A model generated the notes under the pieces. The model was given only the letters and a program-made list of their open reading frames with translations. It had not been told where the DNA came from and made no database searches. 64,000 bases of DNA from UBA7445 sp042096455. GTDB lineage: Bacteria; Verrucomicrobiota; Verrucomicrobiia; Opitutales; Coraliomargaritaceae. This document shows positions 55,195-63,913 of the stretch, piece by piece (the first letter of the stretch is position 1; each line of letters begins with the position of its first letter). Both the position numbers and the translations under genes were made by a program. The stretch is from positions 18,960 to 82,959 of the forward strand of contig JBELLU010000002.1 in NCBI GenBank assembly GCA_042096455.1. Reading direction: 5' to 3'.

Positions 55195-57165
55195 ATGCGC
55201 CTAGCCTTACTTACAATTCCCATCCTGATTGGCCTGATTTCAGCGCAAGCAGCTCCACCTGCGGAAACATCTACCCGTCAACTGGAAGTTCGACTCGCAG
55301 AGATTAACACGCGTCTAGAGCAACTGGCCAGCCTCACCCTTCGCAGCGGTGTCGGCCCAATCGGCTACAGATCCTTCCCTATTCATGATTTGACTAAGTC
55401 AACCTGGATTGAAGTCGATCTCCTTGATGAGGTCGCAATAGATGAAGTAATACTAGTCCCCGTTGTCTGGCGTGATATTAAAAAAGGCTTTCTCGCCGAT
55501 GGCTTTCCGCAGTCGTTTCGCGTCCTCAATGAGCAAGGCACCCTTTTGGCGGAAATTTCCCTCGATCCAGCCCGTATGGATGGCATCGCTCCGCTGATTA
55601 TTCCTATCAACGGGGCAACTGCCTCCCGCATCCGAATTGAAGTGACCCGCCCCTCGCAGAGAGCTTTCGATCAATTGCACGTTTTTCAACTGGCTGAACT
55701 AATCATCCTCAGCGGGCAGACCAATGTCGCGCTTCGCAAGCCCGTCTTCACACCGGAATCCCGACCGGAAGGAGGTATTGGCTGGGGCAAGCGCTACCTC
55801 ACCGATGGCACTGTTCCCTATCTTATGTATTCCGGTCAGGGCGAACCCAGTCTCGCATACATCAGCCCGTTCGATCATTACAGCTCAAGGCCGGTTGCCA
55901 GCCGCGAACCACTCTACCTTTCTCTCGACCTCAAGGAACCCTTCACTCTTGACAGAATCCATCTACATGCAATCGACCGGGATGATACCGTGCCGCAAGC
56001 GGCCCCTGAAGACATCGGTATTCCAAAGTATCTCAGGATCGAGGGCGCAAACCGCCCCGATTTCTCTGATGCCTACCCGCTTCTCGATATCCATAACCAA
56101 AATACTTACGACACTTCACCAATCATGAAGTGGAACATCCCTTCAGAAAAAAAGTGCCGCTATATACGCCTCACTGCCATAGAACCCTATATATATTCAA
56201 AAAATGGCCTGAGCGGCCCACGGATCGGCTTTGCCGAGATTGAGATCTTCTCAGACGAAATCAATGTCGCCGCAGGGGCACCTGTGGACACCAACGAGCC
56301 ACCCCTTAATGCCAACCGCAAACTTGAAGCCCTCACGGACGGGTGCAATCTGTATGGTAGAATTCTGCCCGTCCGCGAGTGGATGCATCAACTGGCTGAA
56401 CGACAAAGCTTGGAACACGAGCGCCCCGACATTCTTGACGAGCTCGAATATCGCTCATCACGGAACAAGTCCGTTTTGCAGGGAATGCTCTGGTTCAGCG
56501 GCCTGTTGCTCGTGGCCACTATAATCGCCCTACTCATCCAGCGAAACAACCGCCAACGCTCCGTTTTTCAAACCCGCACGCGCATCGCTGCCGACTTGCA
56601 TGATGAATTGGGCGCTAACCTTCATGCCATTGGGATGCTGGGAGACCTTATACAAAAATCCCGTAAATCTCCAGAACGGCTCGATAAGTTGATCCATAGC
56701 ATTCGGGCAATCACCCAGCGCACTGCAAGCGCAACGAGCTATTGCGTTAACATGCTCGAAGATGAGGATCGCTACGCCGATCTTCCGGCAAACATGCGGC
56801 GCGTCGGCGGACGCCTGACCGAGGGTTTAGAACATAAACTTTCCTTAGAAGGTGAATCGATCCTTCAGCAGCTCTCCCCGCGAAAGCGAATCGACATCTT
56901 CCTCTTCTACAAGGAGTGCCTCTCAAACATCATACGCCACTCCCGGGCAAGCCGCATTACCACGCGACTAACTGTCAACAAGAGACGGTTGCTTCTAGTC
57001 GTTTCCGATGACGGCATTGGTTTGAACGGTAATGTCCCGCCATCCTTAAAACGAAGGGCACGACTCCTGAGGGGACAAGTCGCGAGCTCAACACTCAGTC
57101 CGAAGGGATCTGAAATCAGGCTTGAACTCAGCCTCAAGACGCGATTGCTATTTCTACAACGATGA
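55195..57165 (+). CDS. Sensor histidine kinase with discoidin-like periplasmic domains
   Basis: A 656-residue NarL-type kinase. Residues 1-19 are a signal peptide. About 45-175 and 176-355 are beta-rich and resemble F5/8-type (discoidin) domains, as in YLSLDLKEPFTLDRIHLHA and KYLRIEGANRPDFS; such domains often bind sugars. One membrane helix follows at about 430-448. The HisKA_3 site is RIAADLHDELGANLHAIG (H469), and the ATPase has ECLSNIIRHS and SDDGIGL. It overlaps the regulator by 4 bp. It is likely to sense an extracellular glycan and switch on nearby genes. The only kinase in the window. Confidence 0.9.
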   Translation: MRLALLTIPILIGLISAQAAPPAETSTRQLEVRLAEINTRLEQLASLTLRSGVGPIGYRSFPIHDLTKSTWIEVDLLDEVAIDEVILVPVVWRDIKKGFLADGFPQSFRVLNEQGTLLAEISLDPARMDGIAPLIIPINGATASRIRIEVTRPSQRAFDQLHVFQLAELIILSGQTNVALRKPVFTPESRPEGGIGWGKRYLTDGTVPYLMYSGQGEPSLAYISPFDHYSSRPVASREPLYLSLDLKEPFTLDRIHLHAIDRDDTVPQAAPEDIGIPKYLRIEGANRPDFSDAYPLLDIHNQNTYDTSPIMKWNIPSEKKCRYIRLTAIEPYIYSKNGLSGPRIGFAEIEIFSDEINVAAGAPVDTNEPPLNANRKLEALTDGCNLYGRILPVREWMHQLAERQSLEHERPDILDELEYRSSRNKSVLQGMLWFSGLLLVATIIALLIQRNNRQRSVFQTRTRIAADLHDELGANLHAIGMLGDLIQKSRKSPERLDKLIHSIRAITQRTASATSYCVNMLEDEDRYADLPANMRRVGGRLTEGLEHKLSLEGESILQQLSPRKRIDIFLFYKECLSNIIRHSRASRITTRLTVNKRRLLLVVSDDGIGLNGNVPPSLKRRARLLRGQVASSTLSPKGSEIRLELSLKTRLLFLQR

Positions 57166-57833
57166 AAAACCGACCCATCCAAGTCATCCTTGTGGAAGAC
57201 AGTCCCGACTATCGGCTCGTCATCGAACACGCTCTTGAAGTGGAGCCCGACATAGAATTGGTCGGCCAGTATGGCACCTCCGAAATTGCCCTTCGTGCTT
57301 TGGAAAACAATCAACCCAAACTCAGTCCTGATTTGATCCTACTTGACTTGCGCTTGCCCGGTATGGACGGCCTGGAATCCCTACCATGGTTTCAAAAAGC
57401 CCAACCAAAGGCAAAAATAGTCATCCTTACACAATCCAATGCCGAGTCTGATGTGTTGAAAGCAATCCAACTTGGAGCCGCCGGTTACTTATTGAAATCC
57501 TCAACTGCGGATCAATTGGTCGACGGAATACGCTCAGTCATACAAGGCGGCGCCACACTGGATGCAAGCATCGCCCGTTTCATTCTCGATGCGCTACAAA
57601 CCACGCTCCCGGAGGAAGCCTCGGAAGCCCTTCTCAGTAAACGCCAGATGGAGATCCTCGCACTCCTCGCAGATGGTCTAGTAAAGAAAGAAATCGCTGA
57701 TCAGCTCAAAATCAGCTATAGCACGGTTAATACTCACGTAGAGCACATCTATCAAAAACTCAACGCAGCCAACGCCCCCGCAGCCATCTCAAAAGCCTAC
57801 AAGAAAGGCATCCTGCCTATTGTAGAGAAGTAA
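57162..57833 (+). CDS. NarL/FixJ-family response regulator
   Basis: A 223-residue regulator whose start overlaps the kinase stop (ATGA). The receiver domain has the acidic pair in VEDS, phosphoacceptor D62 (DLILLDLRLPGMDG), T89 and K111. A LuxR-type helix-turn-helix spans about residues 158-215 (SKRQMEILALLADGLVKKEIADQL, then STVNTHVEHIYQKL). The partner is the discoidin-domain kinase. The dyad promoters of the two PEP-CTERM genes and the dyad ahead of GH106 are possible targets, but this is inference. Confidence 0.94.
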   Translation: MKNRPIQVILVEDSPDYRLVIEHALEVEPDIELVGQYGTSEIALRALENNQPKLSPDLILLDLRLPGMDGLESLPWFQKAQPKAKIVILTQSNAESDVLKAIQLGAAGYLLKSSTADQLVDGIRSVIQGGATLDASIARFILDALQTTLPEEASEALLSKRQMEILALLADGLVKKEIADQLKISYSTVNTHVEHIYQKLNAANAPAAISKAYKKGILPIVEK

Positions 57834-57875
57834 ACCGAAACAATGGAAGGTTTTCATCTGAACTCCATGCTGCCA

Positions 57876-57962
57876 TTTCAAACAAATACAATAGATGCTT
57901 CGTGCTTTCCAATTTCCGGCATTGAGATTCTGACCGTGTTAATATTTATGAAAAGAAAGAAA

Positions 57963-57966
<4 letters not shown>
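57876..57966 (+). repeat. 91-bp perfect direct repeat, right copy, running into tRNA-His
   Basis: Identical to 26747-26837. Here the block lies 42 bp after the response-regulator stop, and its last four bases (57963-57966) are the complement of the CCCA 3' end of tRNA-His. The first 19 bases are the last codons of a sulfatase gene without the gene. It defines the right edge of the 31-kb block. Confidence 0.95.
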
Positions 57967-58040
<74 letters not shown>

Positions 58041-58113
58041 ATAAAGCGAAGCAATTTCGCGAATCCGTCCTAAGTTGTCAATCACGCTTTGAGGGAAGCA
58101 ATATGTAGTCCGC

Positions 58114-59526
58114 CTACTCGCTGCGGGTGAGCTGATAACGGTGCGCGACGGGCTGGTTGGCGCGATAAAGTTCCTCATGCAAGCTTTCCAGAGTTTCAAG
58201 AATAACTGCTTCGTCGGATTTTATGGGAAGGTAACGATCGTATTGTTGTTTCATGTATCCGTACCATGGTTCTCCCTCGAATGTTTTGAGCCGGGCGTCC
58301 AGCACGGCCTGAACAGCGGCGGTATCGTCGGGGTCGACGTCGGATCGAAACAAACCGCTCCCATAATAAACTAAGGCGGCGGCGCGAAGACGGCTATCTT
58401 GCCGAACGCGCTCGTCGTTGAGCGCTTTGACATTCAGCGCCTGCTGGTATTGCGGGGTGGCTTCAAGAGGTGCGAGGTTGATACCGTCTTTGAAAGCCTC
58501 TGCAGACCATGTGCCCACCGCGCTTCCATCAATCATGAGGGTATAATCGCCATCGGGGAGTCCCTGAATGGAGAGGATTTGTTGATTCATTTCTTTTTCG
58601 AAGGGGACAAGCGACAGCCCTTTCGCAATGGATTCTGTCTTGGGAAAGGGTAAGGCCGCCTCCAGCACGGTGAAAGCAAAGCTGCCCCGCTGAGATTTAA
58701 TTTTTGAGACCCTTGCCTGCTCCGCTGCAAGCACCTTCCCCCGTCGGGCATCGAGCACCACCTTGGACACCAACTGCGGAACGGCCTGCGCTTTCAGGAA
58801 TTGGTAGGCCATGATGAAGTGCCCGGGGTCCCAGTCCGGGTGCACGCGGTCTTTTCCGACAATGGTGGCACTTGGATTTTCGCGCTGGAGATCGGCGTTG
58901 ATACGCAACATAGCGTGGTAGAAATCGACATACGCCTGCCCGCGTTCCGTCGCGGCTTCTTTAATAAAATCCGCGCACTGACCAAGCGCATCGTTGGCGC
59001 CGTAATTATTAGCCCGCTCCAATTCAGCGGTTTGATCATATATCGAGGGTGTAATAAAGACGACCTCGCTCCCTATCCCATCCAGTTGCGCCACTACTTT
59101 TTCCATATTGGCGTAATAGGCGTTCAATTGCCCCGCTTGATTCTGCAGGGATGTGGCGTCAGTTTTATCGGCACCGTAAAGCCAGCGCCCAATATCATTC
59201 ATGCCGAGCATGAGGGTCGAAACGGTAGGTAATTCGCTGGCGATATCAGTCTCGAGGCGCTCCATAACATGTGAAGCTTGATTCCCGCTGATGCCCTTGT
59301 TCCAAACGCGGAATTCCCGATCCGGAAATCGGGTCAGGTAATAAAGGTAGACATTGGAATGATAGGAACCGCCATGCGTGATGCTGTCGCCGATAAAGCA
59401 GACGCGATCGCCGTCCTTGAATTGCGGGACTGCCTGCGCTGTTATTTTGGTGCGCGAAAAAAGCAGGACGCCAAGCGCGAATAGAAACGGGGTAAGGTAT
59501 TGCATAAGGCTAAAAACGGCAGACAT
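58114..59526 (-). CDS. Exported SGNH/GDSL-family hydrolase
   Basis: A 470-residue secreted hydrolase. The signal peptide begins at residue 1 or at the second Met (residue 8). Block I is CFIGDSITHGG (nucleophile S48), with GISGNQASHV (oxyanion Gly), LMLGMNDIGR (Asn) and DRVHPDWDPGH (Asp/His) as the other blocks. All four SGNH residues are present. The C-terminal 200 residues are a beta/alpha region often seen on such esterases. It likely deacylates a carbohydrate. It lies on the core side of tRNA-His and divergent to the HAD gene, so a link to the sulfatase locus is not certain. Confidence 0.9.
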   Translation of the reverse strand: MSAVFSLMQYLTPFLFALGVLLFSRTKITAQAVPQFKDGDRVCFIGDSITHGGSYHSNVYLYYLTRFPDREFRVWNKGISGNQASHVMERLETDIASELPTVSTLMLGMNDIGRWLYGADKTDATSLQNQAGQLNAYYANMEKVVAQLDGIGSEVVFITPSIYDQTAELERANNYGANDALGQCADFIKEAATERGQAYVDFYHAMLRINADLQRENPSATIVGKDRVHPDWDPGHFIMAYQFLKAQAVPQLVSKVVLDARRGKVLAAEQARVSKIKSQRGSFAFTVLEAALPFPKTESIAKGLSLVPFEKEMNQQILSIQGLPDGDYTLMIDGSAVGTWSAEAFKDGINLAPLEATPQYQQALNVKALNDERVRQDSRLRAAALVYYGSGLFRSDVDPDDTAAVQAVLDARLKTFEGEPWYGYMKQQYDRYLPIKSDEAVILETLESLHEELYRANQPVAHRYQLTRSE

Positions 59527-59563
59527 CCTTGCCTTAACGGCGGGGAGTGTTCAAACAAGTTTT

Positions 59564-60229
59564 ATGCAAACGGTTCTCTTCGACCTCGACGGCACGCTTA
59601 TCGATCATTTCTCGGCGATTCATTCGAGCATTGCGTATGCTCAAAAAGCGCTGGGCTTGCCTGAATCGAGCTACAAAATTATCAAGGCCACAGTCGGGGG
59701 TTCGCTGCCCGTCACGATGGGTAAATTAATCGGCACGGAAAAGGTCGAAGCCGCCCTTCCCCATTTTCATGATCATTTTAATCGGGTCATGCTCAAAGAT
59801 GTCGCGATCCTTCCCGGCGCAGCATGGTTGCTTGAAACGCTCCACGCGAAGGGACTCCAGTTAGCGGTCTTTACCAATAAATACGGCGAGCATGCGCGCG
59901 CGGTACTGGAACACCTGAAGCTCGACCGTTTCCTGACGCTGACCCTCGGCACGGAAGATTGCCCCTACCGTAAACCCGAGCCGGAATTTACCCAATACAT
60001 CATGGACCAACTGAAGGCGGACCCTCAAAGCACCTGCCTGATCGGCGATTCCCCCTTTGATGCCGCCGCTGCGTATGTCGGAAACCTACCGAGTTATCTC
60101 GTGGCAACGGGATCGCACACGCATGAGGCGCTCAGATCAGAGACCCAAGCGGTTGAAGTTTATCAAAATCTTTTTGAATTGGGCGCGGGTGTTTTCAATC
60201 TGGATATTCCCTTAATTGCGAACGGATGA
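59564..60229 (+). CDS. HAD-family phosphatase (Gph/PGP-like)
   Basis: A 221-residue HAD hydrolase. The longer in-frame reading from 59378 overlaps the divergent SGNH gene; the start at 59564 places DLDGTLID at residues 6-13, the normal position. The DxDGT nucleophile, FTNK (motif II), K in YRKPEPE (motif III) and IGDSPFD (motif IV) are all present. It probably dephosphorylates a small metabolite; the fold resembles phosphoglycolate phosphatase. It overlaps the next HAD gene by 4 bp. Confidence 0.92.
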   Translation: MQTVLFDLDGTLIDHFSAIHSSIAYAQKALGLPESSYKIIKATVGGSLPVTMGKLIGTEKVEAALPHFHDHFNRVMLKDVAILPGAAWLLETLHAKGLQLAVFTNKYGEHARAVLEHLKLDRFLTLTLGTEDCPYRKPEPEFTQYIMDQLKADPQSTCLIGDSPFDAAAAYVGNLPSYLVATGSHTHEALRSETQAVEVYQNLFELGAGVFNLDIPLIANG

Positions 60230-60879
60230 CAACACACCCGCAACCCCTCGCAGTCCTATGGGACATGGACGGCACCCTCATCGACCAAACCGTTGCGATT
60301 GTGCGCTGTTATGAAGCGGTCATTACGGGATTGGGTCACCGCGCTCCCGATCCGCAGGCGATTCGCCGCAGTCTGGGGGGACCGATGGCAAGCACCATGA
60401 CCCTCTTTGTTGAGGATTCTCAACTCGAAGATGCCTGTCAGCAATTCCGGGCACGCTTTCCGGAGATGATGTATGATGGTATGGTTATTCTACCCGGCGC
60501 GCTCGCATGCATGAAATATTTTGCTGGCCTCAAGATCCCTCAAGCGATCTTAACGAACAAACACGGCGCAACCGCCCGAGCGGTCAGTCAACACTGTGGC
60601 TTCGATACCTTTGTGAGGGTATGCCTCGGAAACGGCGATACGGAATGGAGCAAGCCCGAACCGGAACTCGGCCGGACCGTGCTTGAGCGTCTGAACAGAG
60701 GAGCCGCCGGTGCGATTTTGATTGGGGATTCGCCCACCGATGTCGCCACCGCGCAAGCGATAGACATTCCCTGCTATGCCGTCGCGACCGGCGCACACAG
60801 CGCAGCAGAACTTCAGGCGGCCGGTGCACACGCCAGCTACCCCTGCCTGAACACCCTACTCGCCGACCTCCAGGCCTAG
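60226..60879 (+). CDS. HAD-family phosphatase (second of a tandem pair)
   Basis: A 217-residue paralog of the upstream gene, joined by an ATGA overlap. DMDGTLID, LTNKHG, SKPEPE and IGDSPTD are the four HAD motifs. The two differ throughout their cap regions, so substrates may differ. The stop overlaps the stop of the convergent beta-helix gene (60876-60879). Confidence 0.92.
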   Translation: MTTHPQPLAVLWDMDGTLIDQTVAIVRCYEAVITGLGHRAPDPQAIRRSLGGPMASTMTLFVEDSQLEDACQQFRARFPEMMYDGMVILPGALACMKYFAGLKIPQAILTNKHGATARAVSQHCGFDTFVRVCLGNGDTEWSKPEPELGRTVLERLNRGAAGAILIGDSPTDVATAQAIDIPCYAVATGAHSAAELQAAGAHASYPCLNTLLADLQA

Positions 60880-61592
60880 TCCATCCGGGGGGCGGTCTTT
60901 ATCGCCGAGAGGCCAAATGCCATCGTGCCGGCCTTGAGCGTGCCCCTAAAGGACAAGGTGGGCGCAACCAGCGCGCGTTGCCCCAGAACGGACCCCGGAT
61001 TGAGGACCGCGTTGCAACCGACTTCGGCGGCATCACCGATCAAGGCACCCAGTTTGCGCATTCCGGTGGCATGGCCTCCTCCTTCAAAATCCTTCACGAT
61101 CACACCCGCCTGATCGAGCCGCAGGTTCGAGCAAATCGCACCCGCGCCCAAATGAGCCTTATTACCCAGCACCGAATCCCCGACGTAGCTATAATGCGGC
61201 ACTTGTACCCCATCCAACAAAAGACAGTTTTTGAACTCGCAGGAATTCCCCAAGACACAACCTGCCCCCGCGATGACGTTCCCGCGTATGTAAACCCCCG
61301 GACGCAATTCACATCCTTCCCCGACATAAGCGGGGCCTATAATCGTTCCCTGTGCGGGTAGTTTCACACCCTCCGCCAAAAAGACCGGGCCTTCGATATG
61401 CAAACCTGCGGGAATCTCCGGTAAGCTTGCGGTGAAGTCGAAATCCGCCAAGGCAGCCTTAATGCCCTGCACCCATTCCCAGGGGCTCGCCTCCATCGGG
61501 AAATAATCCCCAAAGGGAAGCGAATCCGGAAATTCAAATAATTCACTCGCCTGCATACCCCTTAGAAATACCAACATTTCAAAACACGCCAT
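60876..61592 (-). CDS. Left-handed beta-helix (hexapeptide) transferase-like protein
   Basis: A 238-residue protein; the ATG at residue 13 is an alternative start. From about residue 60 it contains irregular hexapeptide repeats (FLAEGVKLPAQGTIIG, VYIRGNVIAGAGCVLGNSCE, VGDSVLGNKAHLGAGAICSN), the left-handed parallel beta-helix of sugar-nucleotide acyltransferases and GlmU-type proteins. No nucleotidyltransferase N-domain is present. The motif GNKAHLGAGAICSNLRLD is close to that of UDP-GlcNAc pyrophosphorylase-like proteins. Exact reaction unknown. Confidence 0.85.
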   Translation of the reverse strand: MACFEMLVFLRGMQASELFEFPDSLPFGDYFPMEASPWEWVQGIKAALADFDFTASLPEIPAGLHIEGPVFLAEGVKLPAQGTIIGPAYVGEGCELRPGVYIRGNVIAGAGCVLGNSCEFKNCLLLDGVQVPHYSYVGDSVLGNKAHLGAGAICSNLRLDQAGVIVKDFEGGGHATGMRKLGALIGDAAEVGCNAVLNPGSVLGQRALVAPTLSFRGTLKAGTMAFGLSAIKTAPRMD

Positions 61593-61674
61593 TCAAAAAT
61601 TGCCATCCATGCAGGCAGCTGTTCTTCTGATCCGCTTAGCCGGTTCTCATATCGGCTTCTATACCAGAATTTTT

Positions 61675-62970
61675 GTGCACGACGTAAAAGAAAAACCAAA
61701 AATGGTCGAACGGGCCATGTTGATCGGGATCACCCTGCCGGGCACAGATGTCGCCGAAACCCGCAGCCTGCTGGATGAACTGCGCGAACTGGTCACGAGC
61801 CTTGGGATTGGCATTTGTCATGAGCGCATGCTCACGGTCCGCAAACCCCAGGCGAAACTCCTCGTCGGCTCGGGCAAAGCGGAGGAATTGGTGGAGGAAG
61901 CACAGGCGCATAATTGCGATGTTATTATTTTCGACAATGAACTCACGCCCGCCCAGCAACGCAATTGGGAACAGGCCGCCAAGGACAAGATCCTCGTGAT
62001 CGATCGGCAGGAGGTCATTCTCGATATCTTCGGAGACCGCGCCCGCACAAAGGAAGCGGTGCTGCAGGTTGAACTGGCGCGCTTGGAATACAACCTCCCC
62101 CGCTTGAAGCGCGCCTGGACCCACCTCGACAGGCAACGGGGCGGTGGCGCAATCCAACGCGATGCGGGTGAGACCCAATTGGAAATGGACCAACGCATGG
62201 TGCGCACCCAGATTTCCCGCGTCCGCAAGGAACTGGAAAGCGTCATTCAACATCGTCACCTCCAGCGCAAGAAACGCATGACGGTACCGGTTCCGACCTG
62301 CGCGATTGTCGGATATACCAACGCCGGAAAATCCTCCCTCCTCAATTACCTGACCCAAGCCAACATCCTCGCGGAGGATAAACTCTTTGCGACCCTCGAC
62401 CCAACTTCGCGGCGCTGCGAGCTCCCTAACGGACAAGCGCTCGTTATGACCGACACGGTGGGTTTTGTGCGAAACCTGCCGCACCGACTGGTCGATGCCT
62501 TCAAGGCGACCCTTGAGGAGGCGGTTGTTTCAAATTTCCTAATCCACGTACTCGACATCAACAGCCCTGAAGTGGAAGCACACGCCGAAACCACCCTGAA
62601 AGTCCTCGGCGAACTCGGGGTGAAGGACAAGCAGACCCTCACGGTTTTCAATAAAATCGATGACCTCTGGGATCCCGCACGGCTGGATGATTTAAAAATG
62701 CAATACCCCGAGGCATTATTCCTGAGCGCCCACACCGGGGAAGGCGTCGCAACCCTGCTCGAACGAATGCAGGCGATTATCGAAGCAGAATTTGCACAAA
62801 TTCGCCTCCTGATTCCGCACGAGCGCTATGACCTCGTGGCACGCCTCCATCGCGAAGGCACCGTGCGGAAAGAGGAAAGTCGCGACGAGGGCACTTATCT
62901 CGTGAGTGCGATCCCCGCGCGACTTCAATCCGCAGTGGCGCCCTTTATATTGGAGGCGGGGCAGGCGTAG
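61675..62970 (+). CDS. hflX: Ribosome-associated GTPase HflX
   Basis: 431 residues from a GTG at 61675, where homology begins (HDVKEKPKMVERAMLIG); ATG codons at 61600 and 61702 are alternatives. HflX is a GTPase that splits stalled or stressed ribosomes. The N-terminal HflX domain has the SGKAEEL and FDNELTPAQQRNWE blocks. The GGGAIQRDAGETQLEMDQR hinge precedes the G domain, with G1 GYTNAGKS (213-220), DTVGFVRNLPH (G3) and NKID (G4). A complete core gene, well away from the sulfatase locus. Confidence 0.95.
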   Translation: MHDVKEKPKMVERAMLIGITLPGTDVAETRSLLDELRELVTSLGIGICHERMLTVRKPQAKLLVGSGKAEELVEEAQAHNCDVIIFDNELTPAQQRNWEQAAKDKILVIDRQEVILDIFGDRARTKEAVLQVELARLEYNLPRLKRAWTHLDRQRGGGAIQRDAGETQLEMDQRMVRTQISRVRKELESVIQHRHLQRKKRMTVPVPTCAIVGYTNAGKSSLLNYLTQANILAEDKLFATLDPTSRRCELPNGQALVMTDTVGFVRNLPHRLVDAFKATLEEAVVSNFLIHVLDINSPEVEAHAETTLKVLGELGVKDKQTLTVFNKIDDLWDPARLDDLKMQYPEALFLSAHTGEGVATLLERMQAIIEAEFAQIRLLIPHERYDLVARLHREGTVRKEESRDEGTYLVSAIPARLQSAVAPFILEAGQA

Positions 62971-63028
62971 CTCAGAAAAATATAAAATCCTGCTCGACCC
63001 CCCGCGCCGGGCATCCGATGCTGAGTGC

Positions 63029-63913
63029 ATGTCGCAGGAATTGGCTGCAGTTTACGAAGAATTATCACGCTTGAAGGAAGCGGGAATGGAACGTGTCGCG
63101 GTAGCCCCGGAAACCCTTGAGCGGATCAAGGCCCTGCAAGGCACCGTCGCTCCGGCGGATGCGCGCACTGAAACCAGCACCCCGCAAGCGGAGAAACCCA
63201 AGCCAGTCGAAGCGGAAGCGCCCAAAGTTGAAACACCGCCGGAACCCGCCTTTCCCGAAGCCCCGGTTATTCAATTACCCAAGGTTGACCGCACTCAGCA
63301 AATGGACGCCCTGCGTCAGATGGTGGAAGCATGCGAAACCTGCAAGGCCCACTTGGGCGATCACGATAAAGTCGTGTTTGGCACCGGTTCGGTTGATGCC
63401 GATATCTTCTTTTGCGGCGAAGCTCCCGGTGCGGATGAGGCGCGCGCCGGCGAACCCTTTGTAGGCGCGGCAGGCCAATTATTGACCAAGATTATTACCG
63501 CTATGGGCTTGAGCCGCGAAACGGTTTACATCGCCAATATCCTGAAATGGCGCCCGGAACACGACAAACCCTACGGCAACCGTCCACCGACCTTGGAGGA
63601 GATGCACTTCTGCATGCCCTACCTAAAGGCACAAATCGAGATCGTTAAACCCAAGGTGCTCATCGCCCTCGGCAACACCGCCGTCACCGGTCTCCTGGGG
63701 CATGATCCGAAACGCCGCATGGGCGCGGTGCGCGGCAAATGGCATCAATATGAAGGCATCGATCTGATGATAACCTTTCACCCCGCCTACCTGCTCCGTA
63801 ACGATACCGTAAAAACCAAACGCACCGTTTGGGAGGATATGTTGGAAGTCATGCGCAAAACGGGCATGGACATCAGCGAGCAGCAGGAAGGTTATTTCCT
63901 TCCCAAAGAATAA
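63029..63913 (+). CDS. Family-4 uracil-DNA glycosylase
   Basis: 294 residues from the ATG at 63029 (a longer frame from 62906 overlaps hflX). Removes uracil from DNA. Residues 40-85 are a Pro/Ala/Lys/Glu-rich linker. GEAPGADEARAGEPFVGAAG (motif 1) and ITFHPAYLLRN (motif 2) are diagnostic. Of the four cysteines that usually hold an Fe-S cluster, C102, C105 and C195 are present, but the one normally in the KCRP motif is Trp (W174, LKWRP). Similar variants occur in some other lineages. Cluster binding may be altered or absent. Confidence 0.9.
   Translation: MSQELAAVYEELSRLKEAGMERVAVAPETLERIKALQGTVAPADARTETSTPQAEKPKPVEAEAPKVETPPEPAFPEAPVIQLPKVDRTQQMDALRQMVEACETCKAHLGDHDKVVFGTGSVDADIFFCGEAPGADEARAGEPFVGAAGQLLTKIITAMGLSRETVYIANILKWRPEHDKPYGNRPPTLEEMHFCMPYLKAQIEIVKPKVLIALGNTAVTGLLGHDPKRRMGAVRGKWHQYEGIDLMITFHPAYLLRNDTVKTKRTVWEDMLEVMRKTGMDISEQQEGYFLPKE

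Noticed and set aside
61636..62484. 282-residue open frame antisense to hflX
   Set aside because: hflX shows all GTPase motifs in the other strand; the antisense frame has none.
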